Below are positions 44,639 to 54,602 of a stretch of 55,130 nt of DNA, in pieces. Position 1 is the stretch's first letter. Every line of letters begins with the position of its first letter. The stretch comes from Clostridiales bacterium (GTDB lineage Bacteria > Bacillota > Clostridia > Peptostreptococcales > Anaerovoracaceae). The stretch is from assembly GCA_022763735.1 (NCBI GenBank), contig JALEQY010000025.1:1-55130 (forward strand), read 5' to 3'. The notes below the pieces were generated by a model that saw only the letters and a list, made by a program, of their open reading frames with translations, did not search any database and had not been told where the DNA came from. The position numbers and the translations under genes are program-made.

Positions 44639-44690
44639 ACAGGCTGATGATGTGTTCAGCCGGATATTGTGAATGAAGTATTATCGGGGA

Positions 44691-44748
44691 CCCTGAATGT
44701 TTCTGAGGTAAAATACGGTTTTTCCTCAGAAACTTTCAGGGTTTTCCT
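44691..44748 (+). terminator. Terminator after the regulator remnant
   Basis: CCCTGAA and TTTCTGAGG pair with CCTCAGAAA and TTCAGGG across one internal mismatch, and TTTT follows. The hairpin lies between the remnant and the intact amt gene. Confidence 0.85.
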
Positions 44749-44810
44749 GTATTTATAAAGAATTGCCGGTTCTCTATAATATAAGAAAAAGAGAAAAGGA
44801 GTTGGTTTTT

Positions 44811-46025
44811 ATGATCAATACTGGAGATACTGCGTTTATGATAATATGTGCAGCACTTGTATGCCTCATGACACCAGGTCTGGCATTCTTTTACGGCGGA
44901 CTTGTATCTCGAAAAAATGTACTGACTATCATGATGCAGAGCTTTATATCTATGGGCGTTGTCACAATCCTGTGGTTCTTTATCGGATTCTCACTTACCT
45001 TCGGACCGGATATCCACGGTATAATAGGCGGTCTGAAGTATGTATGTCTCAGTGGTGTAGGTATGGAAGCAAATCCGGACTACGGGGAAACGATTCCTTT
45101 TCTCTCATTTTTCAGCTATCAGCAGATGTTTGCTATTCTGACACCTGCATTGATTACGGGAGCCTTTGCAGACAGAGTGAATTTCAAAAGCTATCTGGTA
45201 TTCCTGGTTTTCTGGAGCATTCTGATATATGTGCCGCTCGCACACTGGGTATGGGGCGGTGGATTCCTCCAGCAGCTTGGAGTTGTGGATTTTGCAGGTG
45301 GTATAGTTGTACATGCCAGTGCAGGTCTTGCAGCTCTTGCGTCGGTATTCTTTGTGGGAAAGAAAAATATTGACAGCAAAGTGGATACTGAACCTCATAA
45401 TGTCACTCATGTAGCGCTTGGAACTGCTCTTCTGTGGTTTGGCTGGTTCGGATTCAATGCCGGTGGAGCCCTTGGAGCAAATGCTTTAGCATCCACAGCT
45501 TTTATCAATACTGATATCGCGGCTTCAATGGCAATGGTAACCTGGCTTGTGATCTCGTGGATCAGAGAAAAGACACCGAGCTTTGTAGGTGTTCTTACTG
45601 GTGCAGTAGCTGGACTTGCTACGATTACACCAGGGGCAGGATTTGTCAGACCTTGGGCAGCTGTTATTATTGGACTGGTTGCAGGCATTGTGTGCTATTT
45701 CGCAGTTCAGCTCCGGAAGAAGCTCGACTGGGATGATGCTCTTGATGTATGGGGTGTGCATGGTGTCGGCGGTATAAACGGTACTGTGCTTCTTGGAGTG
45801 TTTGCATCGGAATCCGTAAACGGAATCAGCGGTCTGATTGAAGGTGATGTACATCAGTTTGGCATACAGGTATTCGGAACTGTATTTGCCTCAGTATATG
45901 CTTTCGTGATCACAATGATTATACTGAAAGTGGTTAACAAGTTCATGCCTGTACGTGTAAGCCAGGAAGAAGAGAGACTGGGGCTGGATGCTTCACTTCA
46001 TCATGAAGAGGCATATCATATATAA
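44811..46025 (+). CDS. amtB: Ammonium transporter Amt
   Basis: A 404-residue ammonium channel with 11 expected membrane helices. MTPGLAFFYGGL near residue 25, FLSFFSYQQMFAI near 98, AHWVWGGGFLQQLGVVDFAGG near 145, WFGWFGFNAG near 205 and WGVHGVGGINGT near 317, with the paired His of the pore in the DFAGG/HGVGG regions, are all present. It is complete and shares strong similarity with the truncated Amt half at 42943. ATG 44811 follows AAAAGGAG. TATAAT at 44774-44779 may be its minus-10. No glnK gene is beside it. It probably was regulated by the now-broken sensor pair upstream (inference). Confidence 0.95.
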   Translation: MINTGDTAFMIICAALVCLMTPGLAFFYGGLVSRKNVLTIMMQSFISMGVVTILWFFIGFSLTFGPDIHGIIGGLKYVCLSGVGMEANPDYGETIPFLSFFSYQQMFAILTPALITGAFADRVNFKSYLVFLVFWSILIYVPLAHWVWGGGFLQQLGVVDFAGGIVVHASAGLAALASVFFVGKKNIDSKVDTEPHNVTHVALGTALLWFGWFGFNAGGALGANALASTAFINTDIAASMAMVTWLVISWIREKTPSFVGVLTGAVAGLATITPGAGFVRPWAAVIIGLVAGIVCYFAVQLRKKLDWDDALDVWGVHGVGGINGTVLLGVFASESVNGISGLIEGDVHQFGIQVFGTVFASVYAFVITMIILKVVNKFMPVRVSQEEERLGLDASLHHEEAYHI

Positions 46026-46060
46026 AACTGAAAGCTTCAATGACTAGATATATTCCAATC

Positions 46061-46106
46061 AAAGACAGGCGGTCGGACGAACAGTTCCGGCCTTCTGTCT
46101 TTTTTT
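46061..46106 (+). terminator. Terminator of the ammonium transporter gene
   Basis: AAAGACAG, GG and CGGA pair with TCCG, CC and CTGTCTTT across small internal bulges, and a T-run follows the stem. Confidence 0.82.
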
Positions 46107-46194
46107 GGAGATTCTGCAATGATGTGATTTTGTATATCAAAACAAAATAGTGTTATGATTTTGTTGATTAAATATAAAAAATAACGAAAAACTG

Positions 46195-46223
46195 TTGACA
46201 CGCATATTCAATAATGTTAATAT
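46195..46223 (+). promoter_or_regulatory. Promoter of the T-box/trpB2 unit
   Basis: TTGACA at 46195-46200, 17 bases, TAATAT at 46218-46223, placing the start about 20 bases ahead of the T-box stem I. Confidence 0.75.
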
Positions 46224-46239
46224 AACACCATATTAATTT

Positions 46240-46569
46240 AATACATTAAACCGAAGACGAGGAAGTAAAACTGAGGTACGGTTTCACAGAGAGCCCGGGA
46301 TGGTGTGATCCGGGTAAATGCAGTTTCAGAAAATGGGCCTCCGAGGGCAATGCGAAAGGCTTATCCCATGCACAGTGACAGCAATATACGGTCAGCCGTG
46401 ATCGGGATTGATGCTCAGTAGCTGAGACGTGACGCCGACGTGACGGGCGAAGAGTGTGATGGCACTCTGCAGAGAGAATGTGACGTGCACATAATATGCA
46501 TTTTACATTAAACAAGGTGGTACCGCAGGCAGACGCTTGTCCTTGAGAGAGGATAAGCGTTATTTTTTT
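46240..46569 (+). ncRNA. T-box riboswitch, probably tryptophan-specific
   Basis: The signature AAGGTGGTACCGC lies at 46514-46526. The AGAGAG element with its CCCGGGATGGTG stem (46287 onward) marks stem I. The specifier loop reads AAAATGGGCC, putting codon TGG (Trp) at 46334-46336. A terminator follows: ACGCTTGTCCT pairs with AGGATAAGCGT (46533-46560) and a T-run ends at 46569. Uncharged tRNA-Trp should pair with the specifier and the TGG antiterminator bulge, allowing read-through into the TrpB2 gene. Start and exact specifier are my reading, not computed. Confidence 0.88.
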
Positions 46570-46643
46570 GAAAACATGCAGACCCCTTAAGAAGCTTTGC
46601 AGAGACTCCTGAATGAATGCAAAGAAAGTGAGGAAAAAACAAA

Positions 46644-48026
46644 ATGACAACTGAAACAAACAAGATCCCTTATAAAATTTATCTGGAAGAGCATGAAATG
46701 CCGAAGCAGTGGTACAATGTACGTGCTGATATGAAGAACAAACCGGCTCCTCTCGCTAACCCGGGAACAGGAGAGCCGATGACGGCGGAAGAGCTTGAAG
46801 CGGTTTTCTGCAAGGAACTCGTAAAGCAGGAACTGGACGATACAACTCCGTATATAGATATACCGCAGGAGATACAGGACTTTTATAAAATGTACAGACC
46901 TTCACCGCTGGTAAGGGCATACTGTCTGGAAGAAAAGCTTCAGACTCCTGCAAAGATATACTACAAGTTCGAAGGAAACAACACAAGCGGAAGCCACAAG
47001 CTAAATTCAGCTATCGCACAGGCATATTATGCGAAGGAACAGGGGCTTAAAGGCGTGACCACTGAGACCGGTGCAGGACAGTGGGGTACGGCGCTTTCCA
47101 TGGCGTGTTCGTATTTCGGACTTGACTGCAATGTATATATGGTAAAGGTTTCATATGAACAGAAACCGTTCAGAAGAGAGGTTATGAGGACTTACGGTGC
47201 CAAAGTGACACCTTCACCGTCAGAGACCACAGCTATAGGAAGAAAAATTCTTGAAGAGCATCCGGGGACCACAGGAAGCCTGGGATGTGCCATTTCGGAG
47301 GCTGTTGAAGCGGCAACATCACAGGAAGGTTACAGATATGTTCTTGGTAGTGTGCTGTCACAGGTCCTTCTCCATCAGTCAGTAGTAGGCCTTGAAACCA
47401 AGACAGCCCTTGATAAATACAATATCAAGCCTGATATTATCATAGGATGTGCAGGAGGCGGTTCAAACCTCGGTGGACTTATTTCACCGTTTATGGGTGA
47501 GAAACTCAGAGGTGAAAATGATTATCAGTTTATTGCTGTTGAACCTGCATCATGCCCGAGCCTCACAAGAGGTAAATATGCTTACGACTTCTGTGATACC
47601 GGTAAAGTATGTCCTCTCCAGAAAATGTATACTCTGGGCAGCGGATTCATCCCTTCGCCAAACCATGCCGGCGGTCTTAGATATCATGGTATGAGCGGCA
47701 TTGTGTCGCAGCTTTATGCTGACGGACTTATGGAAGCAAGAGCTGTGGAGCAGACAGAAGTATTTGCTGCTGCCGTTGAATTCGCAAGAGTTGAAGGTAT
47801 TCTGCCTGCACCGGAAAGCAGCCATGCAATCAAGGTTGCCATCGACGAGGCTAAGAAATGCAAGGAAACAGGAGAAGAAAAGACAATCGTATTCGGGCTC
47901 ACAGGCACAGGATACTTTGATATGTATGCATACGAAAGCTTCAATAACGGAACAATGACTGACTATATACCTACAGATGCGGATCTGGCCGCAGGGTTCG
48001 CATCACTGCCGAAGATTGAAAAATAA
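46644..48026 (+). CDS. trpB: Tryptophan synthase beta-like TrpB2
   Basis: A 460-residue PLP enzyme of the TrpB2 group (longer than the 390-400 residue TrpB1), joining indole and serine to make tryptophan. PLP lysine is K119 in NNTSGSHKLN, with ETGAGQWG near 140, GCAGGGSNLGG near 272 and a family-specific LRYHGMSGIVSQLY near 345. No trpA or other trp gene is present, so it must work alone, possibly salvaging free indole. It sits behind a Trp-type T-box, so it is made when tryptophan-tRNA is uncharged. ATG 46644 follows GTGAGGA. Serine-deaminase side activity is known for TrpB2 but not indicated here. Confidence 0.92.
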   Translation: MTTETNKIPYKIYLEEHEMPKQWYNVRADMKNKPAPLANPGTGEPMTAEELEAVFCKELVKQELDDTTPYIDIPQEIQDFYKMYRPSPLVRAYCLEEKLQTPAKIYYKFEGNNTSGSHKLNSAIAQAYYAKEQGLKGVTTETGAGQWGTALSMACSYFGLDCNVYMVKVSYEQKPFRREVMRTYGAKVTPSPSETTAIGRKILEEHPGTTGSLGCAISEAVEAATSQEGYRYVLGSVLSQVLLHQSVVGLETKTALDKYNIKPDIIIGCAGGGSNLGGLISPFMGEKLRGENDYQFIAVEPASCPSLTRGKYAYDFCDTGKVCPLQKMYTLGSGFIPSPNHAGGLRYHGMSGIVSQLYADGLMEARAVEQTEVFAAAVEFARVEGILPAPESSHAIKVAIDEAKKCKETGEEKTIVFGLTGTGYFDMYAYESFNNGTMTDYIPTDADLAAGFASLPKIEK

Positions 48027-48073
48027 ATATTATTCTGTTGAGAGAGTGCGCTTAGATTAATGATTTGTCTGTA

Positions 48074-48116
48074 AAGGCACGGCACATTAACATTTTTAAT
48101 GTGCTGTGCCTTTTTC
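48074..48116 (+). terminator. Terminator of trpB2
   Basis: GGCACGGCACATTAA pairs with TTAATGTGCTGTGCC (one G-U) around a short loop and five T residues follow. Confidence 0.9.
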
Positions 48117-48210
48117 GCTATGCATTTTATGCAATAAATGATATACTTATTAAATGGCATGGTCTGATGATATGTAGCAAATAATATTAAGGAATGAGGT
48201 GCAGACAGAG

Positions 48211-49656
48211 ATGTCTATCGTATCACAGCTGATCCTAAGTCTGATATTTGCCAATATTGTTGCGGCAATAGCTGCTATTATACTGGAGAGACGTAATCCT
48301 GCGGCTTCAGCTGCCTGGGTTACGGTTATATTCATGCTGCCGGTAGCAGGGATAGTTTTATTTTTTCTGCTGTCACAGAATATATCAGCAAGAAAGCTTT
48401 ATAATCTTTCGGAATTTGAGGAGATGAAGATCGATTCCAGCCTCGAAAATCAGATAAATGAAATAAAAAACGGCACGTACAGGTTCTCTACAGAAGAAGG
48501 AAAACTGTGGCAGGATATGATACATCTCAATCAGCTTTATGGCAGGGCGTATTACTCGCAGAACAACAGCGTGGAGTTTATTACTGACGGCAGACAGATG
48601 TTCGATACAATGATGCAAGATATCATGAGTGCACGAGAGACTATTAATATTATGTTTTTTATTGTCAAAAATGATGAAACCGGCAGACAGTTTATCGATG
48701 CTCTCACGCAAAAAGCACGCGAGGGAGTTGAGGTAAGGCTGCTGCTTGATTCGATGGGCAGCAGACAGATAAACGACAGGGTACTTCGGGATTTCCTGGA
48801 TGCTGGAGGAAAGAGAGCGTACTTTTTCCCCAGAAAACTCAATCTGGTAAATTTTGATTTCAACTACAGAAATCACAGGAAGCTGGCAGTCATAGACGGC
48901 ATTATCGGATATACCGGAGGGTTCAATATCGCAAGAGAGTATCTGGGTCTGAAGAAAAAGTTCGGATACTGGAGAGACACTCATATAAGGATTACGGGAC
49001 AGAGTGTTCAGGATATAAACGCCAGATTCATTCTTGACTGGAGGACGGCGTCAAAAGAGAAAATCGTTCTGTCGGAAGCATTCTACAGCGGCGTGATAAG
49101 TGAAGGTAATACGGGTATACAGATCGTATCAAGCGGACCCGACTCTGTGAAAGAAGAAGTGAAACGATCTCTGATGAAAATGATAACTTCAGCTGAACGA
49201 AGCATCTATGTGCAGACACCATATTTTGTACCTGATGACAGTATCCTTGAATCGCTTAAGATGGCGGCTCAATGCGGCGTTGATGTCAGGGTTATGATAC
49301 CTTGCATACCTGATCACCCTCTTGTTTACTGGGCAACATATTCTTATGCCGGTGAACTGGTGAAGTCAGGAGGAAGGGTGTTCATATATGAGAATGGTTT
49401 TCTGCATTCCAAGACTATGGTCGTTGATGGTGAAGTCGGTACAGTCGGATCAGCGAATTTTGACAGAAGAAGTTTCTCGCTTAACTTTGAGAGCAACGCA
49501 TTCATTTATGATAAGAAAGAAGCTCAGACCATGGAAAGAATTTTTTGTGAAGATCTGAAGGAATGCAGAGAACTGACGATATCTCTGTATGAAAACAGAA
49601 GCAGGACGATAAAGGTAAAAGAGGTTGCGGCAAGGCTGCTTTCGGATTTGCTATAA
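48211..49656 (+). CDS. cls: Cardiolipin synthase
   Basis: A 481-residue phospholipase-D family enzyme that joins two phosphatidylglycerols to form cardiolipin in the membrane. Two N-terminal helices (about 4-25 and 35-55) precede the two HKD motifs: HRKLAVIDG near residue 225 and HSKTMVVDG near 400, the second followed by GSANFDRRSF. ATG 48211 was preferred; GTG 48199, with AAGGA five bases upstream, is an alternative. The M50 protease gene begins 19 bases after its stop, and PcrA and LigA genes follow on the same strand. Confidence 0.94.
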   Translation: MSIVSQLILSLIFANIVAAIAAIILERRNPAASAAWVTVIFMLPVAGIVLFFLLSQNISARKLYNLSEFEEMKIDSSLENQINEIKNGTYRFSTEEGKLWQDMIHLNQLYGRAYYSQNNSVEFITDGRQMFDTMMQDIMSARETINIMFFIVKNDETGRQFIDALTQKAREGVEVRLLLDSMGSRQINDRVLRDFLDAGGKRAYFFPRKLNLVNFDFNYRNHRKLAVIDGIIGYTGGFNIAREYLGLKKKFGYWRDTHIRITGQSVQDINARFILDWRTASKEKIVLSEAFYSGVISEGNTGIQIVSSGPDSVKEEVKRSLMKMITSAERSIYVQTPYFVPDDSILESLKMAAQCGVDVRVMIPCIPDHPLVYWATYSYAGELVKSGGRVFIYENGFLHSKTMVVDGEVGTVGSANFDRRSFSLNFESNAFIYDKKEAQTMERIFCEDLKECRELTISLYENRSRTIKVKEVAARLLSDLL

Positions 49657-49675
49657 AAAACAGGAGGTAAGAGAT

Positions 49676-50395
49676 TTGAGACGTAATATTGATGTTTCTT
49701 TTTTGATTCTGATAGTAATACTGGCATTCAATTCGCTGAGGAGGGGCGCTTTTGATGATCCTGCAGGATGGCTCATGAATATTCTTATGCTGCTTCCGGC
49801 GATAATAATAGGGCTGTCGTTTCATGAGTATGCCCATGCGGTTACAGCATACAAAATGGGAGATCCTACACCTAAGATGCAGGGCAGGGTTACCATAAAT
49901 CCGATGGCACATATTGACTGGCTTGGTTTCGCAGCGCTTGTTTTCTGCGGATTCGGATGGGGAGTGCCTGTTGAGATAAATCCTGCAAATTTCAGAAACA
50001 GACGTAAGGGCGAGCTTCTGGTGTCTCTGGCAGGTGTGGCGATGAACCTTCTTATTGCCGTTATTTTTGCTGTTGTAGCCAAACTGCTCGTGGTATTCCT
50101 GGGATATTCTTTCCTGTCAGGCAGCTTCGGCAGTATTCTGTGGACTATGATCATGTATATTATTCAGATTAATCTGGTGCTGATGATCTTCAATCTGATA
50201 CCGTGTCCTCCGCTGGATGGATTTTCAGTCATATCAGAAATATTCAATATCAAGCATACAGGGTTTTACTGGACCTTATACAGATACGGAGACTGGATAC
50301 TGATAGCTCTGATCATATTCGGAATAACCGGCATGATAATTTCACCATGTGTGGATTTCTTCTTTGAACTGCTTCAGAGATTTATTTTACTTTAA
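49676..50395 (+). CDS. Site-2-protease-like M50 metallopeptidase
   Basis: A 239-residue membrane metalloprotease with the zinc motif HEYAH in LSFHEYAHAV near residue 47 and the third metal ligand in NLIPCPPLDGF near 175. Four or five hydrophobic helices are visible. It matches the rhomboid-length YwhC/Rip-like group in Firmicutes, which lacks a PDZ domain. The start is TTG 49676 with CAGGAGGT 8 bases upstream. It is 17 bases before the PcrA gene. Substrate unknown. Confidence 0.88.
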   Translation: MRRNIDVSFLILIVILAFNSLRRGAFDDPAGWLMNILMLLPAIIIGLSFHEYAHAVTAYKMGDPTPKMQGRVTINPMAHIDWLGFAALVFCGFGWGVPVEINPANFRNRRKGELLVSLAGVAMNLLIAVIFAVVAKLLVVFLGYSFLSGSFGSILWTMIMYIIQINLVLMIFNLIPCPPLDGFSVISEIFNIKHTGFYWTLYRYGDWILIALIIFGITGMIISPCVDFFFELLQRFILL

Positions 50396-50412
50396 TTAAG
50401 GATACTGCAACC

Positions 50413-52614
50413 ATGAACTATTTAGATAAGCTTAACAGAGAACAGAGAGAAGCGGCCATGTGTACAGAAGGGCCGCTCCTTATTTTGGCAGGAGCCGGAA
50501 GCGGCAAAACAAGCACTATGACCCACAGGATCGCATATATGATCAGGGAAAAAGGCATAGAACCGTATAATATTCTTGCCGTGACCTTTACAAACAAAGC
50601 TGCCGGAGAAATGAGAGAACGTGTTGAAGCTCTTGTGGGTGAGGGCCTCAATATGTGGATACTTACGTTCCACTCGGCATGTCTGAGAATACTGAGAAGC
50701 CATGCCGATGTCCTCGGATATGGCAGAGATTTTACGGTATATGATCCTACAGATCAGAAGACCCTGGTGAAGAATATAATCAAGGAACTGGGAATTGACG
50801 GTAAAAAGTTTACCCCTGCATATTTCCTTGGTATCATAAGCAAATGCAAGGAACAGAAATTATCTCCGGAGGACTACTCCGGAATAAACGGAGATGATAT
50901 AAAAACCAGACAGATATGCAGTGTATATGAACGGTATCAGAAAACCCTTAAGAAGAACAATGCCATGGATTTTGACGATCTGCTGCTTAATGCTGTCAGA
51001 TTGTTTGAACAGGATGAAGCTGTACTGCTCAAATATCAGAGGCGTTTCAGATATATTATGGTTGATGAATATCAGGATACAAATCAGATACAGTACACTT
51101 TCATAAAAATGCTTGCGCAGGCGCATGATAATATATGTGTGGTTGGCGACGATGACCAGTGCATCTATCAGTGGAGAGGCGCGGACATCAGAAATATACT
51201 GGAATTCGAAAAGGATTTTAAAAATGCGAAAGTGATAAAGCTTGAGCAGAATTACAGATCCACTGCCAATATACTTGATGCGGCTCATTCTGTAATATGT
51301 CATAACAGAGATCGTAAGCCCAAGAAGCTGTGGACAGATCAGGACAAAGGAAACAAGCTGATATATCACAGAGCTGATGATGAAAGAGAAGAAGCCTATT
51401 TCATCGCCGGGGAGATAAACAGGCTGAAGGGTCCGGACAGAAGATACAATGATTTTGCAGTGCTTTACAGGACGAATGCACAATCCAGAACTTTTGAAGA
51501 AGCACTTTCCAGAAGAGGTATTCCCTACAGAGTTCTGGGGGGGCTGAGATATTATGACAGGAAAGAGATAAAGGATATGCTGTGTTATCTCAGGCTGGTA
51601 CAGAATCAGTCTGATGATCTGGCTCTTACAAGAATAATAAATGAGCCAAAAAGGGGAGTAGGAGGCAAGACAGTTGATAAACTTCAGACGCTGGCTGCTG
51701 TAAGAAATGAAAGTCTGTTCAGCACGCTGCTTGACGATTCTGTGATATCATCACTTTCTGCCAGAGCATCTGCCGGAATTGCTGAGCTTTCACTACTGAT
51801 TTCTTCATATGCCGAAGAAAAGGATAATCTGAAAATATCAGATATATACGATGGACTGCTGGTAAAATCAGGGTATCTAAGAGCGCTGGAGGAACAGAAC
51901 ACTCTGGAGGCTGAGAGCAGGATCGAGAATCTGATGGAATTCAAATCAGTAATTTATACATATGAGGAGGAAGAACACGACATAACTCTGGCCGAATTTA
52001 TGGAAAGGATCGCTCTTATGGCTGATGTTGATAATCATGATACTGATGAAGATGCAGTTGTCCTCATGACTATGCACAGTGCTAAAGGGCTGGAATTCCC
52101 GTTTGTGTTCATGCCGGGCATGGAGGATGGTCTTTTCCCGGGATGGAGGGCATTCGATTCTCCTGATGGGCTTGAAGAGGAAAGAAGACTCTGTTATGTG
52201 GGTATCACCCGTGCCAAAGAAAGATTATGGCTTACCAGCGCGCAGCAGCGTACCCTTTACGGTAAAACGGATTATACAAGGGAATCCCAGTTCCTTAGAG
52301 AGCTTGATAAAAAACTTATTGAAGGAGATGCAGTGTTTGAGAAGAAGAGCAGAGCCGACAGCAGAAAGGATTTTACAGACGGTGCATCGGATGCACAGCC
52401 TTTCAGGCCTTTTGATCAGCTGAAATATGCGAGAATGCAGACCAGAAAGAATGTGCAGGAGGCGGCAGACATTTTTGCTGCAGGTGACAGAGTGACGCAC
52501 CCTAAATTCGGTGAAGGACGCGTTATTTCCTTCAATGGCAGTGTGATAGAAGTGGAATTCGAGTCGGGGAGAAAAAAACTCGCCGCCGGAATTGCACCTA
52601 TAAAAAAGATATAA
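50413..52614 (+). CDS. pcrA: ATP-dependent DNA helicase PcrA/UvrD
   Basis: A 733-residue superfamily 1A helicase for nucleotide excision repair and removal of roadblocks. Walker A AGAGSGKTSTM near residue 28, motif Ia TFTNKAAGEM, Walker B VDEYQDTNQ near 216, motif III GDDDQCIYQWRGA, and motif VI VGITRAKERLWLT near 600 are all present. The C-terminal 60 residues include a typical PcrA Tudor-like segment (VTHPKFGEGRVISF). LigA follows 23 bases later; pcrA-ligA pairing is common in Firmicutes. Confidence 0.96.
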   Translation: MNYLDKLNREQREAAMCTEGPLLILAGAGSGKTSTMTHRIAYMIREKGIEPYNILAVTFTNKAAGEMRERVEALVGEGLNMWILTFHSACLRILRSHADVLGYGRDFTVYDPTDQKTLVKNIIKELGIDGKKFTPAYFLGIISKCKEQKLSPEDYSGINGDDIKTRQICSVYERYQKTLKKNNAMDFDDLLLNAVRLFEQDEAVLLKYQRRFRYIMVDEYQDTNQIQYTFIKMLAQAHDNICVVGDDDQCIYQWRGADIRNILEFEKDFKNAKVIKLEQNYRSTANILDAAHSVICHNRDRKPKKLWTDQDKGNKLIYHRADDEREEAYFIAGEINRLKGPDRRYNDFAVLYRTNAQSRTFEEALSRRGIPYRVLGGLRYYDRKEIKDMLCYLRLVQNQSDDLALTRIINEPKRGVGGKTVDKLQTLAAVRNESLFSTLLDDSVISSLSARASAGIAELSLLISSYAEEKDNLKISDIYDGLLVKSGYLRALEEQNTLEAESRIENLMEFKSVIYTYEEEEHDITLAEFMERIALMADVDNHDTDEDAVVLMTMHSAKGLEFPFVFMPGMEDGLFPGWRAFDSPDGLEEERRLCYVGITRAKERLWLTSAQQRTLYGKTDYTRESQFLRELDKKLIEGDAVFEKKSRADSRKDFTDGASDAQPFRPFDQLKYARMQTRKNVQEAADIFAAGDRVTHPKFGEGRVISFNGSVIEVEFESGRKKLAAGIAPIKKI

Positions 52615-52637
52615 ATAAACCGGAGAGGTGCTTTGGT

Positions 52638-54602
52638 ATGAATGATAAGCGCAGGCTTATGGAAGAAAAAGCCGCTTTTCTCAACAGAGCGGCAGAAGTA
52701 TATTATCAGGGAGAAGGAGAGCTTATCTCCAATCAGGAGTATGACAGGATTTATGATGAGCTTGAAACCCTGGAGAAAGAAACAGGAATAGTGCTGTCAA
52801 ACAGCCCGACTGCAAGAGTCGGGTATGAAGTTATCAGCGGTCTTCCTAAAGAGCGGCATCCTTCACCGATGTTGTCTCTGGACAAGACTAAAGATGTCGG
52901 AGAACTCAGAGCGTGGCTGGGAGATAAAACAGGACTTCTGTCATGGAAGCTGGACGGGCTTACGATTGTGCTGACATACAGGGATGGCAGGCTTGAGAAA
53001 GCTGTTACAAGAGGAGACGGAATAACAGGAGAAGTAATAACCAACAATGCGAAAGTATTTGACAATATACCGCTGGTCATCCCTGAGAAGAGCGAAGTCG
53101 TAGTTAGAGGTGAAGCTGTCATAAGCTACGATGATTTCGAGGAGATAAACAGGACTTTTGAGGATGCGGATGCAAGATATAAAAATCCGAGAAATCTCTG
53201 CAGTGGGACAGTGAGGCAGCTGAATAACGAGATAACGGCACAGAGACATGTGAAGTTCTACGCCTTTTCGCTGGCAAAGGGCGGGCCTGCTGATTTCAGG
53301 AATGAGCAGTTAAGATGGCTGGCTGATCAGGGATTTGATACTGTGGAATATGTAAAGGTGGACGCTGAGAATATAGAAGAATCTGTCAGAGGTTTTGAAG
53401 AGCGTATTGTAGATTTTTCACTGCCGTCTGACGGACTGGTGCTGATATTTGATGATATTGAATATGGCAGAGGACTGGGCGCAACAGCCAAATTCCCCAG
53501 AGATTCCATAGCATTCAAATGGAAGGATGAGACAAGAGAAACGCGACTCGGCAGGATCATATGGAATGTATCGAGAACCGGATCTATAAATCCTATAGCA
53601 GTTTTCGATCCGGTGGAGCTTGAAGGCACTACTGTGAGCAGAGCATCAGTGCATAATCTCAGTATCGTTAAGGATCTGAAGCTTGGTGAAGGAGATGTTA
53701 TAACAGTTTACAAAGCAAATATGATAATTCCGCAGATAGCAGAGAATCTGACAAAAAGCGGGACGGCAGTCCCTCCTGAAGAATGCCCTGTGTGCGGCAG
53801 CAGCACAGTAATAAAAGATGATAATGGTGTAGAGACTCTGCACTGTCCTAATCCGGACTGCCCGGCGAAGAGGATAAAAGCATTCACTCATTTTGTCAGC
53901 AGAAATGCTATGAACATAGAAGGATTGTCTGAAGCTACTCTTGAGAAATTCGTCGATGAAGGTATCGTCAGAGAGTTTGCTGATCTTTTCAGGCTTGAGG
54001 AACATCGCGATTTTATTGTGAACATGGAGGGATTCGGAGTGAAATCCTTTGACAATCTGGTTGCTGCAGCGGAGAAGGCTTCGGTAACTACTCCGGCAAG
54101 GCTGCTTTTCAGCCTCGGCATCCCGAATATAGGGGCTGCCAATGCGAAAATGATAGCCAGAGAGTGCAGGAATAAGTGGGATAAGATACAGAATATTACC
54201 GAGGAGGAGCTTGCTGCTATTGACGGCATCGGTGATATTATGGCCAGAGGATATGTGGGCTTTTTTAAGAATGATGTCAATATAAACACCGTGAATTCTC
54301 TGATGGAGGTTCTGACTATTGACGAAAGTTTCGAAGATAACTCCGAAGGTGTTTTGTCGGGATTGATTTTTGTGATAACCGGCAAGGTTCATCATTTTGA
54401 AAACAGAGATGCTGTCAAAGCTACGGTTGAAGCTGCTGGAGGTAAAACCGCATCATCGGTAAGTGCCAGGACGGATTTTCTGATAAACAATGATATTAAT
54501 TCCGCGTCATCAAAGAATAAGAAGGCGAAGGAGCTTGATATACCTATAATAACAGAAGAAGAATTCTTGAAAATGCTTGAGGGAGGAAACAGCAATGCTT
54601 AA
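52638..54602 (+). CDS. ligA: NAD-dependent DNA ligase LigA
   Basis: A 654-residue NAD+-dependent ligase sealing nicks during replication and repair. The adenylation lysine is K104 in SWKLDGL (the usual motif is KxDG). An OB-fold follows, then a zinc finger with CPVCG and CPNPDC near 405-425, four helix-hairpin-helix motifs (IDGIGDIM near 530), and a C-terminal BRCT domain (LSGLIFVITGKV near 575). Length is close to the usual 660-670. ATG 52638 follows GAGAGGTG. The stop overlaps the next gene's start by 8 bases. Confidence 0.96.
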   Translation: MNDKRRLMEEKAAFLNRAAEVYYQGEGELISNQEYDRIYDELETLEKETGIVLSNSPTARVGYEVISGLPKERHPSPMLSLDKTKDVGELRAWLGDKTGLLSWKLDGLTIVLTYRDGRLEKAVTRGDGITGEVITNNAKVFDNIPLVIPEKSEVVVRGEAVISYDDFEEINRTFEDADARYKNPRNLCSGTVRQLNNEITAQRHVKFYAFSLAKGGPADFRNEQLRWLADQGFDTVEYVKVDAENIEESVRGFEERIVDFSLPSDGLVLIFDDIEYGRGLGATAKFPRDSIAFKWKDETRETRLGRIIWNVSRTGSINPIAVFDPVELEGTTVSRASVHNLSIVKDLKLGEGDVITVYKANMIIPQIAENLTKSGTAVPPEECPVCGSSTVIKDDNGVETLHCPNPDCPAKRIKAFTHFVSRNAMNIEGLSEATLEKFVDEGIVREFADLFRLEEHRDFIVNMEGFGVKSFDNLVAAAEKASVTTPARLLFSLGIPNIGAANAKMIARECRNKWDKIQNITEEELAAIDGIGDIMARGYVGFFKNDVNINTVNSLMEVLTIDESFEDNSEGVLSGLIFVITGKVHHFENRDAVKATVEAAGGKTASSVSARTDFLINNDINSASSKNKKAKELDIPIITEEEFLKMLEGGNSNA

